DNA from: Rahnella bonaserana
GTDB taxonomy: Bacteria; Pseudomonadota; Gammaproteobacteria; Enterobacterales; Enterobacteriaceae
Reading direction: 5' to 3'
Assembly: GCF_019049675.1 (NCBI RefSeq)
Contig: NZ_JAFMOW010000065.1
Span: forward strand, 186,001 to 250,000
DNA length: 64,000 nucleotides
Shown piece after piece: positions 44,147 through 53,764 of the stretch. The notes under the pieces are model-generated. The model was not told the origin of the DNA and made no database searches. It saw only the letters and a list, made by a program, of their open reading frames with translations. Within the stretch, counting starts at the first letter, position 1, and each line of letters begins with the position of its first letter. The translations under genes and the position numbers were made by a program.

Positions 44147-45243
44147 TTTCACGTAACGCTCTGAATTTCTCCGGTGGTCCCGGCGCACTGCCCGAAGTGG
44201 TGCTCGCACAAGTTGAAGCGGCGATCAAAGAAGTGCCAGAAGTTGGCCTGTCAATTCTCGGCATCAGCCATCGCTCTGACTGGTTTGCCGCCATTGTTGA
44301 AGAAACCGAAAACAACATCCGCACCCTGCTTGGCTTGTCGAAAGATTTCCATATCCTGTTCCTGCAGGGCGGCGCAACCCAGCAATTTTCGATGGTACCC
44401 ATGACGCTGTTACGCGGTCAGAAGCATGCGGCAGAATATCTGGATACCGGTTACTGGAGCAGTAAAGTCGTGACCGAAGCGCGTCGTGAAGGGCCGGTAA
44501 AAGTGCTGTGGAGCGGCGAATCTTGCGGGTTTAACCGCCTGCCCGCGGATGAGGAACTGGCGTTTTCTCCGGACGCGCCCTATCTGCATTACGTTTCCAA
44601 CGAAACGGTAGAAGGTCTGCAGTTCCAGCGCGTTCTGGGACGTGATGATGTACCGCGTGTCTGCGATATGTCCTCTGATTTCCTGTCAAAACCGTGCGAT
44701 GCCAATAAATTCTCTGTCATTTACGCCCATGCGCAGAAAAACATCGGCCCGGCTGGCGTCACTATCGTGCTGGTGCACGACACCGTGGTGAAAGCGTCAT
44801 CTGATGAATTGCCCTCGTTCCTCAATTACCGCCGTCAGGTGGAATCCCATTCCAACCTCAACACGCCGCCGGTATTCGCGATTTATGTGGTGCTGCTGGT
44901 CACGCGCTGGTTGCTTAATGATGTCGGCGGTCTGGACAATATGGAACAGACCAACCGCCACAAAGCGGAACTGCTGTACGCAATGCTCGATAACAGCGAC
45001 GGTTTCTATAACGGCTGGAGCAGCAAAGCGGACCGTTCACAAATGAACGTGGCATTTAAACTGCCGGATGATGTGCTGGAGAAGAAATTCCTGGCGGAAA
45101 GCCATGAAGCGGGTTTCTCGGGTCTGTCAGGGCACCGCGCGATCGGCGGTATCCGTGCGTCTATCTATAATGCATTGTCGCTGCCAGCGGCTGAAAAGCT
45201 GACGAACTTCATGGATGATTTCATGCGTAAAAACCGTAAGTAA
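44143..45243 (+). CDS. SerC-like class V aminotransferase
   Basis: The 366-residue PLP enzyme is clearly related to phosphoserine aminotransferase. The Schiff-base lysine is Lys199 (HAQKNIGPAG). The phosphate-binding pairs of SerC are kept: His43-Arg44 (ISHRSDW) and His331-Arg332 (SGHRAIGGIRAS). This suggests a phosphorylated or similarly anionic substrate. It diverges from true SerC in many places and is not beside aroA, so a paralogue with a new role is more likely than the housekeeping copy. It is translationally coupled to the ATP-grasp gene and ends at a strong terminator. Confidence 0.85.
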   Translation: MISRNALNFSGGPGALPEVVLAQVEAAIKEVPEVGLSILGISHRSDWFAAIVEETENNIRTLLGLSKDFHILFLQGGATQQFSMVPMTLLRGQKHAAEYLDTGYWSSKVVTEARREGPVKVLWSGESCGFNRLPADEELAFSPDAPYLHYVSNETVEGLQFQRVLGRDDVPRVCDMSSDFLSKPCDANKFSVIYAHAQKNIGPAGVTIVLVHDTVVKASSDELPSFLNYRRQVESHSNLNTPPVFAIYVVLLVTRWLLNDVGGLDNMEQTNRHKAELLYAMLDNSDGFYNGWSSKADRSQMNVAFKLPDDVLEKKFLAESHEAGFSGLSGHRAIGGIRASIYNALSLPAAEKLTNFMDDFMRKNRK

Positions 45244-45261
45244 TCGCCATCAGGCAGACAA

Positions 45262-45303
45262 AAAAACGCCCCCGGTTGTAATGCAGCCGGGGGCATTTTT
45301 TTT
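45262..45303 (+). terminator. Strong terminator after the SerC-like gene
   Basis: GCCCCCGG and CCGGGGGC form an 8-bp GC stem followed by eight T residues. An A-run in front gives it some action on the ypfH side as well. Confidence 0.93.
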
Positions 45304-45318
45304 AAAGTCTCAACAAAA

Positions 45319-45969
45319 TCAGTGCTGATGCGATTTCGGCTGGTAATTCTGTAAATGAGCAATCGCGGTGTTGATCATATGCGAATCCAGCCCGTGTGCC
45401 ATACCTGCCTGCAGATCCAGAGTACAGTCACAGCCGAGAGACTTCAGGCGTTCTGCCGCGCTTTTAGACTGGAACGGGTTGATCACCGGATCCTGCTCAC
45501 CATGTATAAAATGAACCACCGTACCGGCGGCAATCGGTTTTTCCGGCAAAGAGGAGAAGCGTCCGCTGAAAGCAATAATGCGCGATGCCAGATGCTCTTC
45601 CACTTTCGTCGATTCAAGTGCCATGATGGTGCCCTGAGAGAATCCCACCAGCGTGGTGTGTTCTGGTGTGACACCGGTTTTCTGCTGCCAGTCACGGACA
45701 ATCTGCACGAAAGCCGGCATTGCGGAATCCACACGCGGCTGACGGTTTTGCTCAGTCACACCCTGTACGGAAAACCACTGAAATCCGCGGCCAAAATCAC
45801 AAATGTCCGGGCTGCCGACGCTGATCACCTGCGCCTTCGGGAATGAAACAGCAAAAAACTTACCGATTTCACCCATGGAAATCGGGTTATCACCCACGCC
45901 ATGAAACAATAAAATCAGCTGGTTAGCTATTTCTTCCGGCTGCTGGACGATAATCTGTTCTGAGCTCAT
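45319..45969 (-). CDS. ypfH: Esterase YpfH (alpha/beta-hydrolase)
   Basis: Carboxylesterase of 216 residues related to the phospholipase/carboxylesterase family. The nucleophile elbow is GFSQGT, the acid lies in HGEQDPVI, and the base is the His of GMAHGLD. LILLFHGVGDNP contains the oxyanion-hole strand. E. coli YpfH shows esterase activity on short acyl substrates. GGGAGAGAGC lies before the ATG. It converges with the SerC-like gene and precedes tmcA in the order seen in E. coli. Confidence 0.93.
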   Translation of the reverse strand: MSSEQIIVQQPEEIANQLILLFHGVGDNPISMGEIGKFFAVSFPKAQVISVGSPDICDFGRGFQWFSVQGVTEQNRQPRVDSAMPAFVQIVRDWQQKTGVTPEHTTLVGFSQGTIMALESTKVEEHLASRIIAFSGRFSSLPEKPIAAGTVVHFIHGEQDPVINPFQSKSAAERLKSLGCDCTLDLQAGMAHGLDSHMINTAIAHLQNYQPKSHQH

Positions 45970-46077
45970 TGCTCTCTCCCGTTGTAAATTAATGGGTTCA
46001 CTATACGCCGCCTGCCATTCAGTGAAATCGGGTTTTATTGAACGAGTCTTTCCATTTTTTGCAATGAAACCGGTGAC

Positions 46078-48063
46078 TTATTCCACTGTTCCTGCGGCTT
46101 TCAGCGCCTGCTGTGTCTCCTGACGCCAGCGGGTCAGCAAGGCTTTACGGCCGGAAAGTTCCAACGCCCTGACCACTTCCGCCACACTTTGCCCCTGTTG
46201 CAGATGAGCACGCAACGCCGTCAGCGGCAAAGCACTGTGTAAAAGAAGGCGATTGAGCGCCGGTAAACTGCTTTCCAGCGGACGATGAGCGAAAGCAAAT
46301 CCGTTCAGCTCGCGCCAGTCGGCGTCGTCAGGCGCTGTGTCTGTCGTGATATTTATCGGCAACACCCGTTCTGTCTGTGGTGCCAGCCAGCGCCAGTCAC
46401 GGTTAAGCTGAGATTGTGCATTATCAGCCAGCGCCTGCCCCGCCGCGCTAAGCGGTAATATCGCCATCGCGGCATAACACCCGCTGCTGGCTTCTTTCTG
46501 CGTACTGATGCGCACCAGCCGGAAACCGGCCTGCTGCCATAATGACGCCAGATCTGAAGTGTAGCCAAAACTCACCGACAGGAAATCCAGCCCCGCCTGC
46601 AGCGCACACTGTTTTTGCGCTGCTAACAAATCACGGGCGATACCCCGACGGCGAAACGCGGGATGTACCGCAATGCGGCTGACGCGCCGTGAACGTAATA
46701 CGGCAGCTTCAGGAAATCCCGCATGAGCCGCGAGTGACTGCGCCACCAGATTGCCACGCGGACGCCGCCTGCCCGCCCAGACTTCCTGCGCCAGTTCCGC
46801 ACTCAGTCCGCCCTCATCCACCAACCATAACGCCCCCGTCAGCGTGTTGTGCATCCGTGACGCGCTGAAAGTCATACCCGGCGCATCCAGCAGACGACGC
46901 AGATCCAGCGGAGACGTGCGGTAATGCGCGCTGGTCAGCAGGCCGTAGAAATCCGTTAGCAACGCCGGTTCGCTCAGCCAGTCAGCGGCATCAATCGGGA
47001 ATATTTCGGATGTGCCGTCCGTCTGTTCAGCAACCGGCAGATGCTCGTCAAACAGCAATAATTCGCTGATGAACGGCTCGAGTGTGTCGGCGGATGACCA
47101 GCGGACCGGCGCGTTCAGACGCAGGTCATGCCACTGCGGCAAAGACGCACAGAATTTGAGTAAGAACCCGCGTCCTGTGCCTTCGTACCCCTGAACCGTG
47201 GTGGTCAGCAAAACACGCGGGAAAGACGCCATCAGCTCTGAAAGCATCGGTGCAGGAATAGCGGCGGCTTCATCGATAATCAGCCAGTCAGCGCCGGTTA
47301 CAGCACCTTCGCGGCATAATGCCAGCAGCGCATCGGGGGCAATAAAGCGGGCAGTTTCCACAGTCTGATGAAGTATCCGGCTGGCCGACGCTTTTGCCGG
47401 TGCGGTCACCCAACAGATGCCCGGCCACTGACGTATCAGCATGCCCGCCAGCGTCGATTTGCCACGGCCACGGGCAGCCGTCAGCACCCATACACCGGAA
47501 TGAGCCTGCAACAGTTGTTGTAAAATCAGTGATTGCTCAGCAGTGGGCTGACCGTCAGGTGGCTGCCAGTCGGGTGCAGCAGGTAACGGCACGAGATCAC
47601 ACGGCAGAGGCTGCCGCCAAACCGTGACGCTGCTGTCTTGTTCGAGCAAAGACTGGAAACGACGGATAAAACGCGGCGTTGGGATCGCCTGCGGTTGTTC
47701 GCTCCAGCGCAGGCTGTCAGCATCCGGAGTGTCAGCCCAGGCGCGCCATTCCGGCACCAGTAAAATCAGCCAGCTTCCGGCTTTCAATGTGCCGGAAAAT
47801 GCCGCCAGCGCCTCGACATTCAGGCTTCGGCGCGCATCAAACACGCCGTGCAAAATGTCCTGCCCGAGCAGCGTATGTGCCGCTGAAGGAGAACAGGCGT
47901 TCACCTCATCAGGTGCGGAATCACTGAGCCAGAGCCAGTCACCGCCACTCTGAGCACAGAACTGAATGGCCTGTTGTTCACACCACAGCGCTTCGCCACT
48001 GAACACCAGCAAACGCCGCACGCCGAGCCGCTGCATTTGTTGCTGTAGCAAAGTGACTGACAT
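46078..48063 (-). CDS. tmcA: tRNA(Met) cytidine acetyltransferase TmcA
   Basis: The 661-residue enzyme makes N4-acetylcytidine at the wobble base of elongator tRNA-Met, using ATP and acetyl-CoA. Its parts are an N-terminal domain, a RecD-like helicase module with Walker A (ARGRGKSTLAG) and DEAA (LIIDEAAAIPAP), a GNAT domain (RISRIAVHPAFRRRGIARDLL) and a C-terminal tail. I chose the ATG at 48063, one base after the stop of the preceding gene, with GGGAAAA upstream; the TTG at 48081 is less likely. It is co-directional and probably coupled with the UPF0756 gene. Confidence 0.95.
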   Translation of the reverse strand: MSVTLLQQQMQRLGVRRLLVFSGEALWCEQQAIQFCAQSGGDWLWLSDSAPDEVNACSPSAAHTLLGQDILHGVFDARRSLNVEALAAFSGTLKAGSWLILLVPEWRAWADTPDADSLRWSEQPQAIPTPRFIRRFQSLLEQDSSVTVWRQPLPCDLVPLPAAPDWQPPDGQPTAEQSLILQQLLQAHSGVWVLTAARGRGKSTLAGMLIRQWPGICWVTAPAKASASRILHQTVETARFIAPDALLALCREGAVTGADWLIIDEAAAIPAPMLSELMASFPRVLLTTTVQGYEGTGRGFLLKFCASLPQWHDLRLNAPVRWSSADTLEPFISELLLFDEHLPVAEQTDGTSEIFPIDAADWLSEPALLTDFYGLLTSAHYRTSPLDLRRLLDAPGMTFSASRMHNTLTGALWLVDEGGLSAELAQEVWAGRRRPRGNLVAQSLAAHAGFPEAAVLRSRRVSRIAVHPAFRRRGIARDLLAAQKQCALQAGLDFLSVSFGYTSDLASLWQQAGFRLVRISTQKEASSGCYAAMAILPLSAAGQALADNAQSQLNRDWRWLAPQTERVLPINITTDTAPDDADWRELNGFAFAHRPLESSLPALNRLLLHSALPLTALRAHLQQGQSVAEVVRALELSGRKALLTRWRQETQQALKAAGTVE

Positions 48064-48064
48064 G

Positions 48065-48517
48065 TCAGGTTTTCCCGACAATCATCGATAACAGACCCGC
48101 AGCAATCAGCGGCCCGACCGGCACACCTTTAAACATCGCCACACCCAAAACGGTGCCCACCAGCAAACCCGCCACCAGATGAGGCTGCGTGCCCATCAGT
48201 GTCAGGCCGCGCCCGCCAAGCCATGACACCAGCACCCCCACCAGAATGGCGACAATGGATTTCCAGTGGAAGAAGGAATGCACCACGGTGCTGGCGCTGA
48301 TTTTTCCGCTGGCAATCGGCGCCATCACGCCAATGGTCAGAATAATAATGCCGATGGTCAGACCGTATTTTTCTATCCACGGGAAAAAATTGTTCAGCGG
48401 CGTAATGCGTACCGTAAGAAGGAAGAACATTGCGATGGTGACGGCGCTGTTGTGGCTGATGATGCCCAGACCGGCGAAGACGAGTAAAATCAAAAGGGTT
48501 GGATCGAGAAAAGCCAT
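48065..48517 (-). CDS. UPF0756 (DUF441) membrane protein, YeaL-like
   Basis: The 150-residue inner-membrane protein has about four hydrophobic helices. The family opening [23 protein letters not shown], then [18 protein letters not shown] and APIASGKIS, match the UPF0756/YeaL group. The function is unknown. GGGAATGCC precedes the ATG. In E. coli yeaL lies elsewhere and tmcA adjoins ypfJ. Here it is inserted between them and abuts tmcA, suggesting one transcript. Confidence 0.88.
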   Translation of the reverse strand: MAFLDPTLLILLVFAGLGIISHNSAVTIAMFFLLTVRITPLNNFFPWIEKYGLTIGIIILTIGVMAPIASGKISASTVVHSFFHWKSIVAILVGVLVSWLGGRGLTLMGTQPHLVAGLLVGTVLGVAMFKGVPVGPLIAAGLLSMIVGKT

Positions 48518-48542
48518 GGCATTCCCAGCGGTTCAACATGAG

Positions 48543-48572
48543 GAAAAAAGAGAGGCTCACGGAGCCTCTCTG
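48543..48572 (-). terminator. Terminator after ypfJ
   Basis: Read on the minus strand, AGAGAGGCT and AGCCTCTCT form a 9-bp stem followed by TTTTT. It separates ypfJ from the next gene. Confidence 0.88.
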
Positions 48573-48631
48573 TATCGGTCATTGATTATTGAACAGTTTT
48601 TACCGGCAGACCAGCGCTTATTGCCGGTTAA

Positions 48632-49510
48632 TCAGCGGCTGGCAAAGGTATTGCATTGGTCAGGATTACCGGTATCAAATCCGCGTTTGAACCAGGTATA
48701 ACGCTGTTCAGACGTGCCGTGTGTGAAGCTGTCCGGCACCACGCGCCCCTGACTTTGCTGTTGTAAACGGTCATCGCCGATGGCCTGCGCAGCATCCAGT
48801 GCTTCTTTCAGGTCGCCCTCTTCGAGAACGTTTTGCTGCTGCATCGCATGTCCCCATACCCCGGCGTAGCAGTCAGCCTGCAATTCCATTTTCACCGACA
48901 GCTGATTCACCACCGTCTGCGATGCGCCCTGCTGCATCTCGCGAACCTTGCGCTCAGTGCCCAGCAAGTTTTGCACATGGTGACCGACTTCGTGCGCCAC
49001 GACATAGCCCTGCGCGAAATCCCCGCCTGCGCCGAGTTTATTCTGCAATTCCTGATAGAACGACAAATCGATATACACCGTGCTGTCCGCCGGGCAATAG
49101 AACGGGCCCATAACCGACTGGCCGGTGCCGCAGCCGGTACGGGTTGCACCGCGATACATCACCAGTTTCGGCTCACGATAAGTCATGCCCTGCTTCTGGA
49201 AAATCTCTTTCCAGGTGTCTTCCGTTGATGCGAGGACCACCGAGGTGAATTTTGCCTGCTCGTCATCTTTCGGGCTGATGGATTGCGATTGTGTCTGCTG
49301 CTGCATCCCGCCTGACTGTCCGCCGTCAATCAGCGGAGTGAGGTCGATACCGTAATAACCGGCAACCAGCACCACAATGATAATCACAATGCCGCTTTTG
49401 CCACGGATAGGCAGACGCATCCCCCCGCCACCTAAACCGCCGCCGCCGTTAGATCCCTGTCCGCGTCTGTCTTCTACATTGTCGCTTTCGCGACGCCCTT
49501 GCCAACGCAT
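48632..49510 (-). CDS. ypfJ: Neutral zinc metallopeptidase-family protein YpfJ
   Basis: The 292-residue membrane-anchored protein has an N-terminal Gly-rich cytoplasmic stretch ([17 protein letters not shown]), one transmembrane helix ([18 protein letters not shown]), and a periplasmic domain with HEVGHH at residues 173-178, a zincin-type metal site. [10 protein letters not shown] supplies a further conserved stretch. The ending [13 protein letters not shown] is typical. I chose the ATG at 49510, next to a strong GGAGGTGG; the frame extends 13 codons upstream without support. Proteolytic activity has been inferred from the motif only. Confidence 0.93.
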   Translation of the reverse strand: MRWQGRRESDNVEDRRGQGSNGGGGLGGGGMRLPIRGKSGIVIIIVVLVAGYYGIDLTPLIDGGQSGGMQQQTQSQSISPKDDEQAKFTSVVLASTEDTWKEIFQKQGMTYREPKLVMYRGATRTGCGTGQSVMGPFYCPADSTVYIDLSFYQELQNKLGAGGDFAQGYVVAHEVGHHVQNLLGTERKVREMQQGASQTVVNQLSVKMELQADCYAGVWGHAMQQQNVLEEGDLKEALDAAQAIGDDRLQQQSQGRVVPDSFTHGTSEQRYTWFKRGFDTGNPDQCNTFASR

Positions 49511-49730
49511 AATCCACCTCCAGACTGTTTTTTTAAGACTAGCCAGCACACGCAGTTAATACCATCTGCGAAAGGACGTAATTTTAGAGGAGGAGGAATT
49601 AAATGAAAGAAAACAGTGTGAAAACAGGAAAATTAAATGCAGCAAAGAGAACGGGTGACGGAGGCCACCACCCGTTTTGTGCGCGCCGCGTAAACGATTG
49701 CGCAGTCTGGCTAAAAAAAGGAACCGGCGT

Positions 49731-50444
49731 TTAGTCCAGTTTCACACCAATACGGTGAGCCACTTCTTCATAAGCTTCGATCAGGCCGCCGAGGCTCTGG
49801 CGATAACGGTCTTTATCCATCTTGTTCAGGGTTTCTTTGTCCCACAGGCGGCTGCCGTCCGGAGAGAACTCATCACCCAGCACCACTTCACCGTTGAACA
49901 GACCGAATTCAAGTTTGAAATCGACCAGGATCAGACCTGCATCATCAAACAATTTGCTCAGCACGTCGTTAGCTTTGTAGCTCAGCTCTTTCATGCGCGC
50001 GAGGTTTTCTTCGTTCACCCAGCCAAACGTCTTGCAGTAAGATTCGTTGACCATCGGATCGTGCATCGCATCGTTTTTCAGGAACAGATCGAACAACGGC
50101 GGGTTCAGTTCCAGACCTTCTTCAATGCCCAGACGTTTTACCAGCGAACCAGCAGCACGGTTACGGATAACGCATTCAACCGGGACCATATCCAGTTTTT
50201 TCACCAGCACTTCGGTGTCAGACAACAGGCGTTCCATTTGAGTAGGAATACCGGCTTCTTCCAGCTTAGCCATGATGAAATGGTTAAATTTGTTGTTAAC
50301 CAACCCTTTACGGTCGAACTGCTCAATACGCTGACCATCCAGTGCTGACGTATCGTTACGGAACTCCAGTACCAGAAGGTCCGGGTTTTCGGTGGTGTAG
50401 ACGGTTTTCGCCTTGCCGCGATACAACTCAGCTAACTTTTGCAT
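49731..50444 (-). CDS. purC: SAICAR synthetase PurC
   Basis: The 237-residue enzyme of de novo purine synthesis ligates aspartate to CAIR using ATP to form SAICAR. The start [39 protein letters not shown], and [17 protein letters not shown] are diagnostic. It lies downstream of bamC on the same strand, with a terminator between, so it has at least partly its own expression. No PurR box stands out in the short gap. Order ypfJ-purC-bamC-dapA is as in E. coli. Confidence 0.98.
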   Translation of the reverse strand: MQKLAELYRGKAKTVYTTENPDLLVLEFRNDTSALDGQRIEQFDRKGLVNNKFNHFIMAKLEEAGIPTQMERLLSDTEVLVKKLDMVPVECVIRNRAAGSLVKRLGIEEGLELNPPLFDLFLKNDAMHDPMVNESYCKTFGWVNEENLARMKELSYKANDVLSKLFDDAGLILVDFKLEFGLFNGEVVLGDEFSPDGSRLWDKETLNKMDKDRYRQSLGGLIEAYEEVAHRIGVKLD

Positions 50445-50473
50445 CTTTACTTACTCCAGTGGAAAAAACAGAT

Positions 50474-50496
50474 GTAAAAAGGGGCCGTAGCCCCTT
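50474..50496 (-). terminator. Terminator between bamC and purC
   Basis: Read on the minus strand, AAGGGGC-TACG-GCCCCTT is followed by TTT. It lies 4 bases past the bamC stop and 30 bases before the purC start. Confidence 0.88.
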
Positions 50497-50500
50497 GGTA

Positions 50501-51580
50501 TTATTTTGCGCTGCTCTGGCTAAACGCGGCCTGCATGACCGCCACCATCGCGTCGTTCTGCGACTGGCTGAGAGCATGTCCTTTCGGATCAAGGAACTGC
50601 AAGCTACTACGGTTGTCGAGGTCGCCAACCTGAAGTTTGTAATCACCGGAGCTGAGGCCCGGATCTTTCGCACCCAGCGTCTGCCACGCATCGTCATTAA
50701 GCGGTTTGTAAGTCACAGACATTGTGCCTTGCGGACGGCTGCTGTCGGTCACTTTCATGCCAGCTTTCGCCAGGGCATTAGGCAGACGATCCCAGACCAC
50801 ACCGTAAGATGAACGGACGATCAGCACCGGTAAGCCGGTATCATCAGCGCCGCTCTGGACGTCGATTTCACCGACGCGACGGTTATCGAGACGCGCCTGT
50901 GTATCCTGCTGCACTTTATCCAGGTTCGCCGTGATGGCGTTCATCATCTGGCTGTTGTAGCGCTGGATTTCAGTCGTAGACGTCACCGCTTTATCTTGCT
51001 GTTTCAGCTCAAGCGTTTTCACGGTCAGTGCCAGTTGGTAGCTCTGCTGTTTCACGCTGATCTGATAACGGCCCTGATACTGGAAGTCTTCATCCGCACG
51101 ATTCCATTCAACGAAATCGGTGGAGAGCGTCTGGTTCGCGTCATCGCGGTTGGCAATTTTGAATTTATTTTGCTCAACAGCTTTCACGACGTTGTTCCAC
51201 AAATCGCGGTTTTGCGGCGTGTTTTCCAGCAGCACGGTACTGGTGTCGCCAGACAACTGAGTCTGGGAACCGTTCAGTAAGGCCAGCGGCTGGGCTGGTG
51301 GACGAATGTCGAGCTGTTTACCTACCGCGCCCTGCATTGCGCCTTGCTGAATATCATAGGTGCCGTTCTGCACTGGCAGGATCATGCCTGATGGTGCTTT
51401 CAGCTCATGCAGCGCTGGCGCATCCAGGTAGGCTTCATCGCCGCTTACCTGGCGCTTGTAGCGCTGGTCACTGGAACATGCAGCCAGCAGCATAATCAGG
51501 GAAACACCCACGACTTTGGCTACGGCAGTTTTCTGCAATCGGGTCATCTGGAAACTATTCTTGTCAAATAAAGAGGCCAT
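50501..51580 (-). CDS. bamC: Outer-membrane assembly lipoprotein BamC
   Basis: Lipoprotein partner of the BAM complex, which inserts beta-barrel proteins into the outer membrane. The 359-residue protein has lipobox LLAAC, then [20 protein letters not shown], the unstructured segment that binds BamD. Two helix-grip domains follow. The C-terminal [27 protein letters not shown] is highly conserved. AGGAAG precedes the ATG at 51580. It starts 17 bases after dapA ends and is probably co-transcribed with it. Confidence 0.97.
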   Translation of the reverse strand: MASLFDKNSFQMTRLQKTAVAKVVGVSLIMLLAACSSDQRYKRQVSGDEAYLDAPALHELKAPSGMILPVQNGTYDIQQGAMQGAVGKQLDIRPPAQPLALLNGSQTQLSGDTSTVLLENTPQNRDLWNNVVKAVEQNKFKIANRDDANQTLSTDFVEWNRADEDFQYQGRYQISVKQQSYQLALTVKTLELKQQDKAVTSTTEIQRYNSQMMNAITANLDKVQQDTQARLDNRRVGEIDVQSGADDTGLPVLIVRSSYGVVWDRLPNALAKAGMKVTDSSRPQGTMSVTYKPLNDDAWQTLGAKDPGLSSGDYKLQVGDLDNRSSLQFLDPKGHALSQSQNDAMVAVMQAAFSQSSAK

Positions 51581-51596
51581 CAAATCTTCCTAAGAG

Positions 51597-52478
51597 TTAC
51601 AGCAAACCGGCGCTTTTTAATGCTTCTTCCACGACCGGACGGGCAGCATCTGTTAACGGCGTCATAGGCAGACGCATCGTATCGGTTGCCATCAAACCCA
51701 GTGCCTTACAGGCCCATTTCACCGGGATTGGGTTTGCTTCTACAAACAAATTCTGATGCAAAGGCATCAGGCGCTGATTCAGGCGACGCGCCTCGGCAAA
51801 ATTGCCAAGTGCAGCCAGCTCACAAAGTTGTGCCATTTCACGGGCAGCGACGTTAGCAGTAACGGAAATAACGCCCTTGCCACCGAGCTGCATAAAGTCC
51901 AGACCACTGGCGTCATCACCGCTCAGCAGAATGAAATCTTCATCATCAACCAGCACTTGGATCTGACTAACACGACTTAAGTTCCCTGTTGCCTCTTTAA
52001 CAGCAACAATATTCTTTAATTTTGCTAAACGCGCGATGGTCGGCGGCAGCATATCGCAGCCGGTACGTGAAGGCACGTTGTAGAGAATTTGCGGCAGGGA
52101 GGTGTTTTCAGCGATAGCTTTGAAGTGCTGATACAGGCCTTCCTGAGTCGGACGGTTGTAATAAGGGGTGACTGTCAGGCAGCCAACAACGCCACTTTTT
52201 TCAAAACGTTGCGTAAGAGAAATCGCCTCAGCGGTGGCATTTGCCCCCGTGCCTGCGATCACCGGAATGCGGCCATCGGCCAGTTCCAGTGTTTGTAAGA
52301 CCACATCACCATGCTCTTCGTGGCTCAGTGTTGCTGACTCGCCGGTTGTGCCAACGGAAACGATCGCCGCAGTACCACTGGACACATGATAATCAATCAG
52401 TTTTTTCAGACTTGCGCGATCGACGGCACCTTTGGTGTCCATCGGCGTAACCAGTGCAACAATACTTCCCGTAAACAT
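51597..52478 (-). CDS. dapA: 4-hydroxy-tetrahydrodipicolinate synthase DapA
   Basis: TIM-barrel enzyme of 293 residues catalysing the committed step of lysine/DAP synthesis from pyruvate and aspartate semialdehyde. The Schiff-base Lys is in VAVKEATGN, the catalytic Tyr in [10 protein letters not shown], and [10 protein letters not shown] forms the substrate site. It is probably feedback-inhibited by lysine, as in relatives. GGAGGGGAAGG precedes the ATG at 52478. It is divergent from gcvR and heads the dapA-bamC unit. Confidence 0.98.
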   Translation of the reverse strand: MFTGSIVALVTPMDTKGAVDRASLKKLIDYHVSSGTAAIVSVGTTGESATLSHEEHGDVVLQTLELADGRIPVIAGTGANATAEAISLTQRFEKSGVVGCLTVTPYYNRPTQEGLYQHFKAIAENTSLPQILYNVPSRTGCDMLPPTIARLAKLKNIVAVKEATGNLSRVSQIQVLVDDEDFILLSGDDASGLDFMQLGGKGVISVTANVAAREMAQLCELAALGNFAEARRLNQRLMPLHQNLFVEANPIPVKWACKALGLMATDTMRLPMTPLTDAARPVVEEALKSAGLL

Positions 52479-52547
52479 TGACCTTCCCCTCCACAAACAG
52501 GTCACTCATGGTACTTTTGACACCACTGCAAAAGCAAGCAATCAACG

Positions 52548-52578
52548 AGCGGTAACCGCTTGTCCGGCGGTTTTTTTT
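52548..52578 (+). promoter_or_regulatory. Possible transcription attenuator in the gcvR leader
   Basis: Two mutually exclusive hairpins share the same bases: AGCGG-TAA-CCGCT (52548-52560) and ACCGC-N7-GCGGT (52555-52571) followed by eight T residues. The second is terminator-like and sits 45 bases before the gcvR start. Confidence 0.4.
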
Positions 52579-52623
52579 ATGTTTACCTTGGGAATACTCC
52601 AAAGCACGACAGGAAGACCCATT

Positions 52624-53190
52624 TTGCCGCAGCCACAACAACATTATCTGGTTATCACCGCGTTGGGTGCCGATCGCCCCGGTATCGTGAACACTATTAC
52701 CCGTCAGGTGAGCAGCTGCGGCTGTAATATCGAAGACAGCCGGCTGGCAATGCTGGGCGATGAGTTTACGTTCATCATGCTGCTTTCCGGCAGCTGGAAC
52801 GCCATCACCCTGATTGAATCCACCCTGCCGCAAAAAGGGGCAGAGCTTGAATTACTGATTGTGATGAAACGCACCAGCGCGCATGAACGCCCGCCGATGC
52901 CTGCCACCGTGTGGGTGAAAGTAGAAGTGAAAGACTCGCCGCACCTGATTGAGCGTTTTACCGATTTATTCGATACACATCAGATGAATATCGCCGAACT
53001 TGCGTCAAAAACCCGTCCGGCAGACGCCACGTTGCCCGCGCAGCTTTCTATCCAGATCACGGCGCACAGCGCGGCCAATACCGATCCGGCAATTATTGAG
53101 CAGGCGTTTCATCAGCTATGTACAGAACTGAAAGCGCAAGGCAGTATTAACGTCGTTAGTTATTCTGAGAATGAAGATAAACTGCAGTAA
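52624..53190 (+). CDS. gcvR: Glycine cleavage system regulator GcvR
   Basis: The 188-residue protein with two ACT domains acts as an antiactivator of GcvA, holding down gcvTHP and related genes when glycine is low. HYLVITALGADRPGIVNTI and the later WVKVEVKDSPHLIERFTDLF are the starts of the two ACT domains. The best start is a TTG at 52624 with AGGAAG about 9 bases upstream. An ATG at 52579 lies directly after the T-run and has no ribosome site. It lies just before bcp, with which it is co-directional. Confidence 0.93.
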   Translation: MPQPQQHYLVITALGADRPGIVNTITRQVSSCGCNIEDSRLAMLGDEFTFIMLLSGSWNAITLIESTLPQKGAELELLIVMKRTSAHERPPMPATVWVKVEVKDSPHLIERFTDLFDTHQMNIAELASKTRPADATLPAQLSIQITAHSAANTDPAIIEQAFHQLCTELKAQGSINVVSYSENEDKLQ

Positions 53191-53215
53191 CAGCTGAAAG
53201 ATACGGAGAAAGACA

Positions 53216-53689
53216 ATGAGCCCACTGAAAGCCGGTGATCCTGCGCCGCAATTTAGTTTACCCGACCAAGACGGTGAACAAATTAATCTGGCCGACTTCC
53301 AGGGACAGCGTGTCCTGGTCTATTTCTATCCAAAAGCCATGACCCCCGGTTGTACGGTACAGGCCTGCGGACTGCGCGATAACATGGATCAGTTGAAAAG
53401 TGCAGGCGTTGAAGTGCTGGGGATCAGCACCGATAAGCCAGAAAAACTGTCGCGTTTTGCTGAAAAAGAGCTGCTGAACTTCACGTTGCTTTCCGATGAA
53501 GATCATCAGGTCTGTGAACAGTTTGGCGTCTGGGGTGAAAAATCCTTTATGGGCAAGACCTACGACGGCATTCATCGCATCAGCTTCCTGCTCGACGGCA
53601 ATGGCAAAGTCGAAAAAGTGTTCGATGATTTTAAAACCACTAACCACCATGACATCGTGATGGCCTATCTGAACGAGAAGTCTGCCTGA
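53216..53689 (+). CDS. bcp: Thiol peroxidase Bcp (peroxiredoxin Q)
   Basis: The 157-residue peroxiredoxin reduces hydroperoxides using thioredoxin. The peroxidatic and resolving cysteines are in PGCTVQACGLRD, spaced five apart as in E. coli Bcp. The KPEKLSRF and SFLLDGNGKV segments are typical. GGAGAAAG lies before the ATG, and the gene is 25 bases after gcvR. It ends at a shared terminator with perM. Confidence 0.98.
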   Translation: MSPLKAGDPAPQFSLPDQDGEQINLADFQGQRVLVYFYPKAMTPGCTVQACGLRDNMDQLKSAGVEVLGISTDKPEKLSRFAEKELLNFTLLSDEDHQVCEQFGVWGEKSFMGKTYDGIHRISFLLDGNGKVEKVFDDFKTTNHHDIVMAYLNEKSA

Positions 53690-53713
53690 TCTCTCACGCC
53701 TGACAAACGTTCA

Positions 53714-53742
53714 TAAAAAAAAGCGCAGACGCGCTTTTTTTA
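53714..53742. terminator. Bidirectional terminator between bcp and perM
   Basis: AAAAAAAGCGC-AGAC-GCGCTTTTTTT serves both convergent genes. Confidence 0.88.
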
Positions 53743-53764
53743 TTGGGTACGGTAGCAGAAAGAA

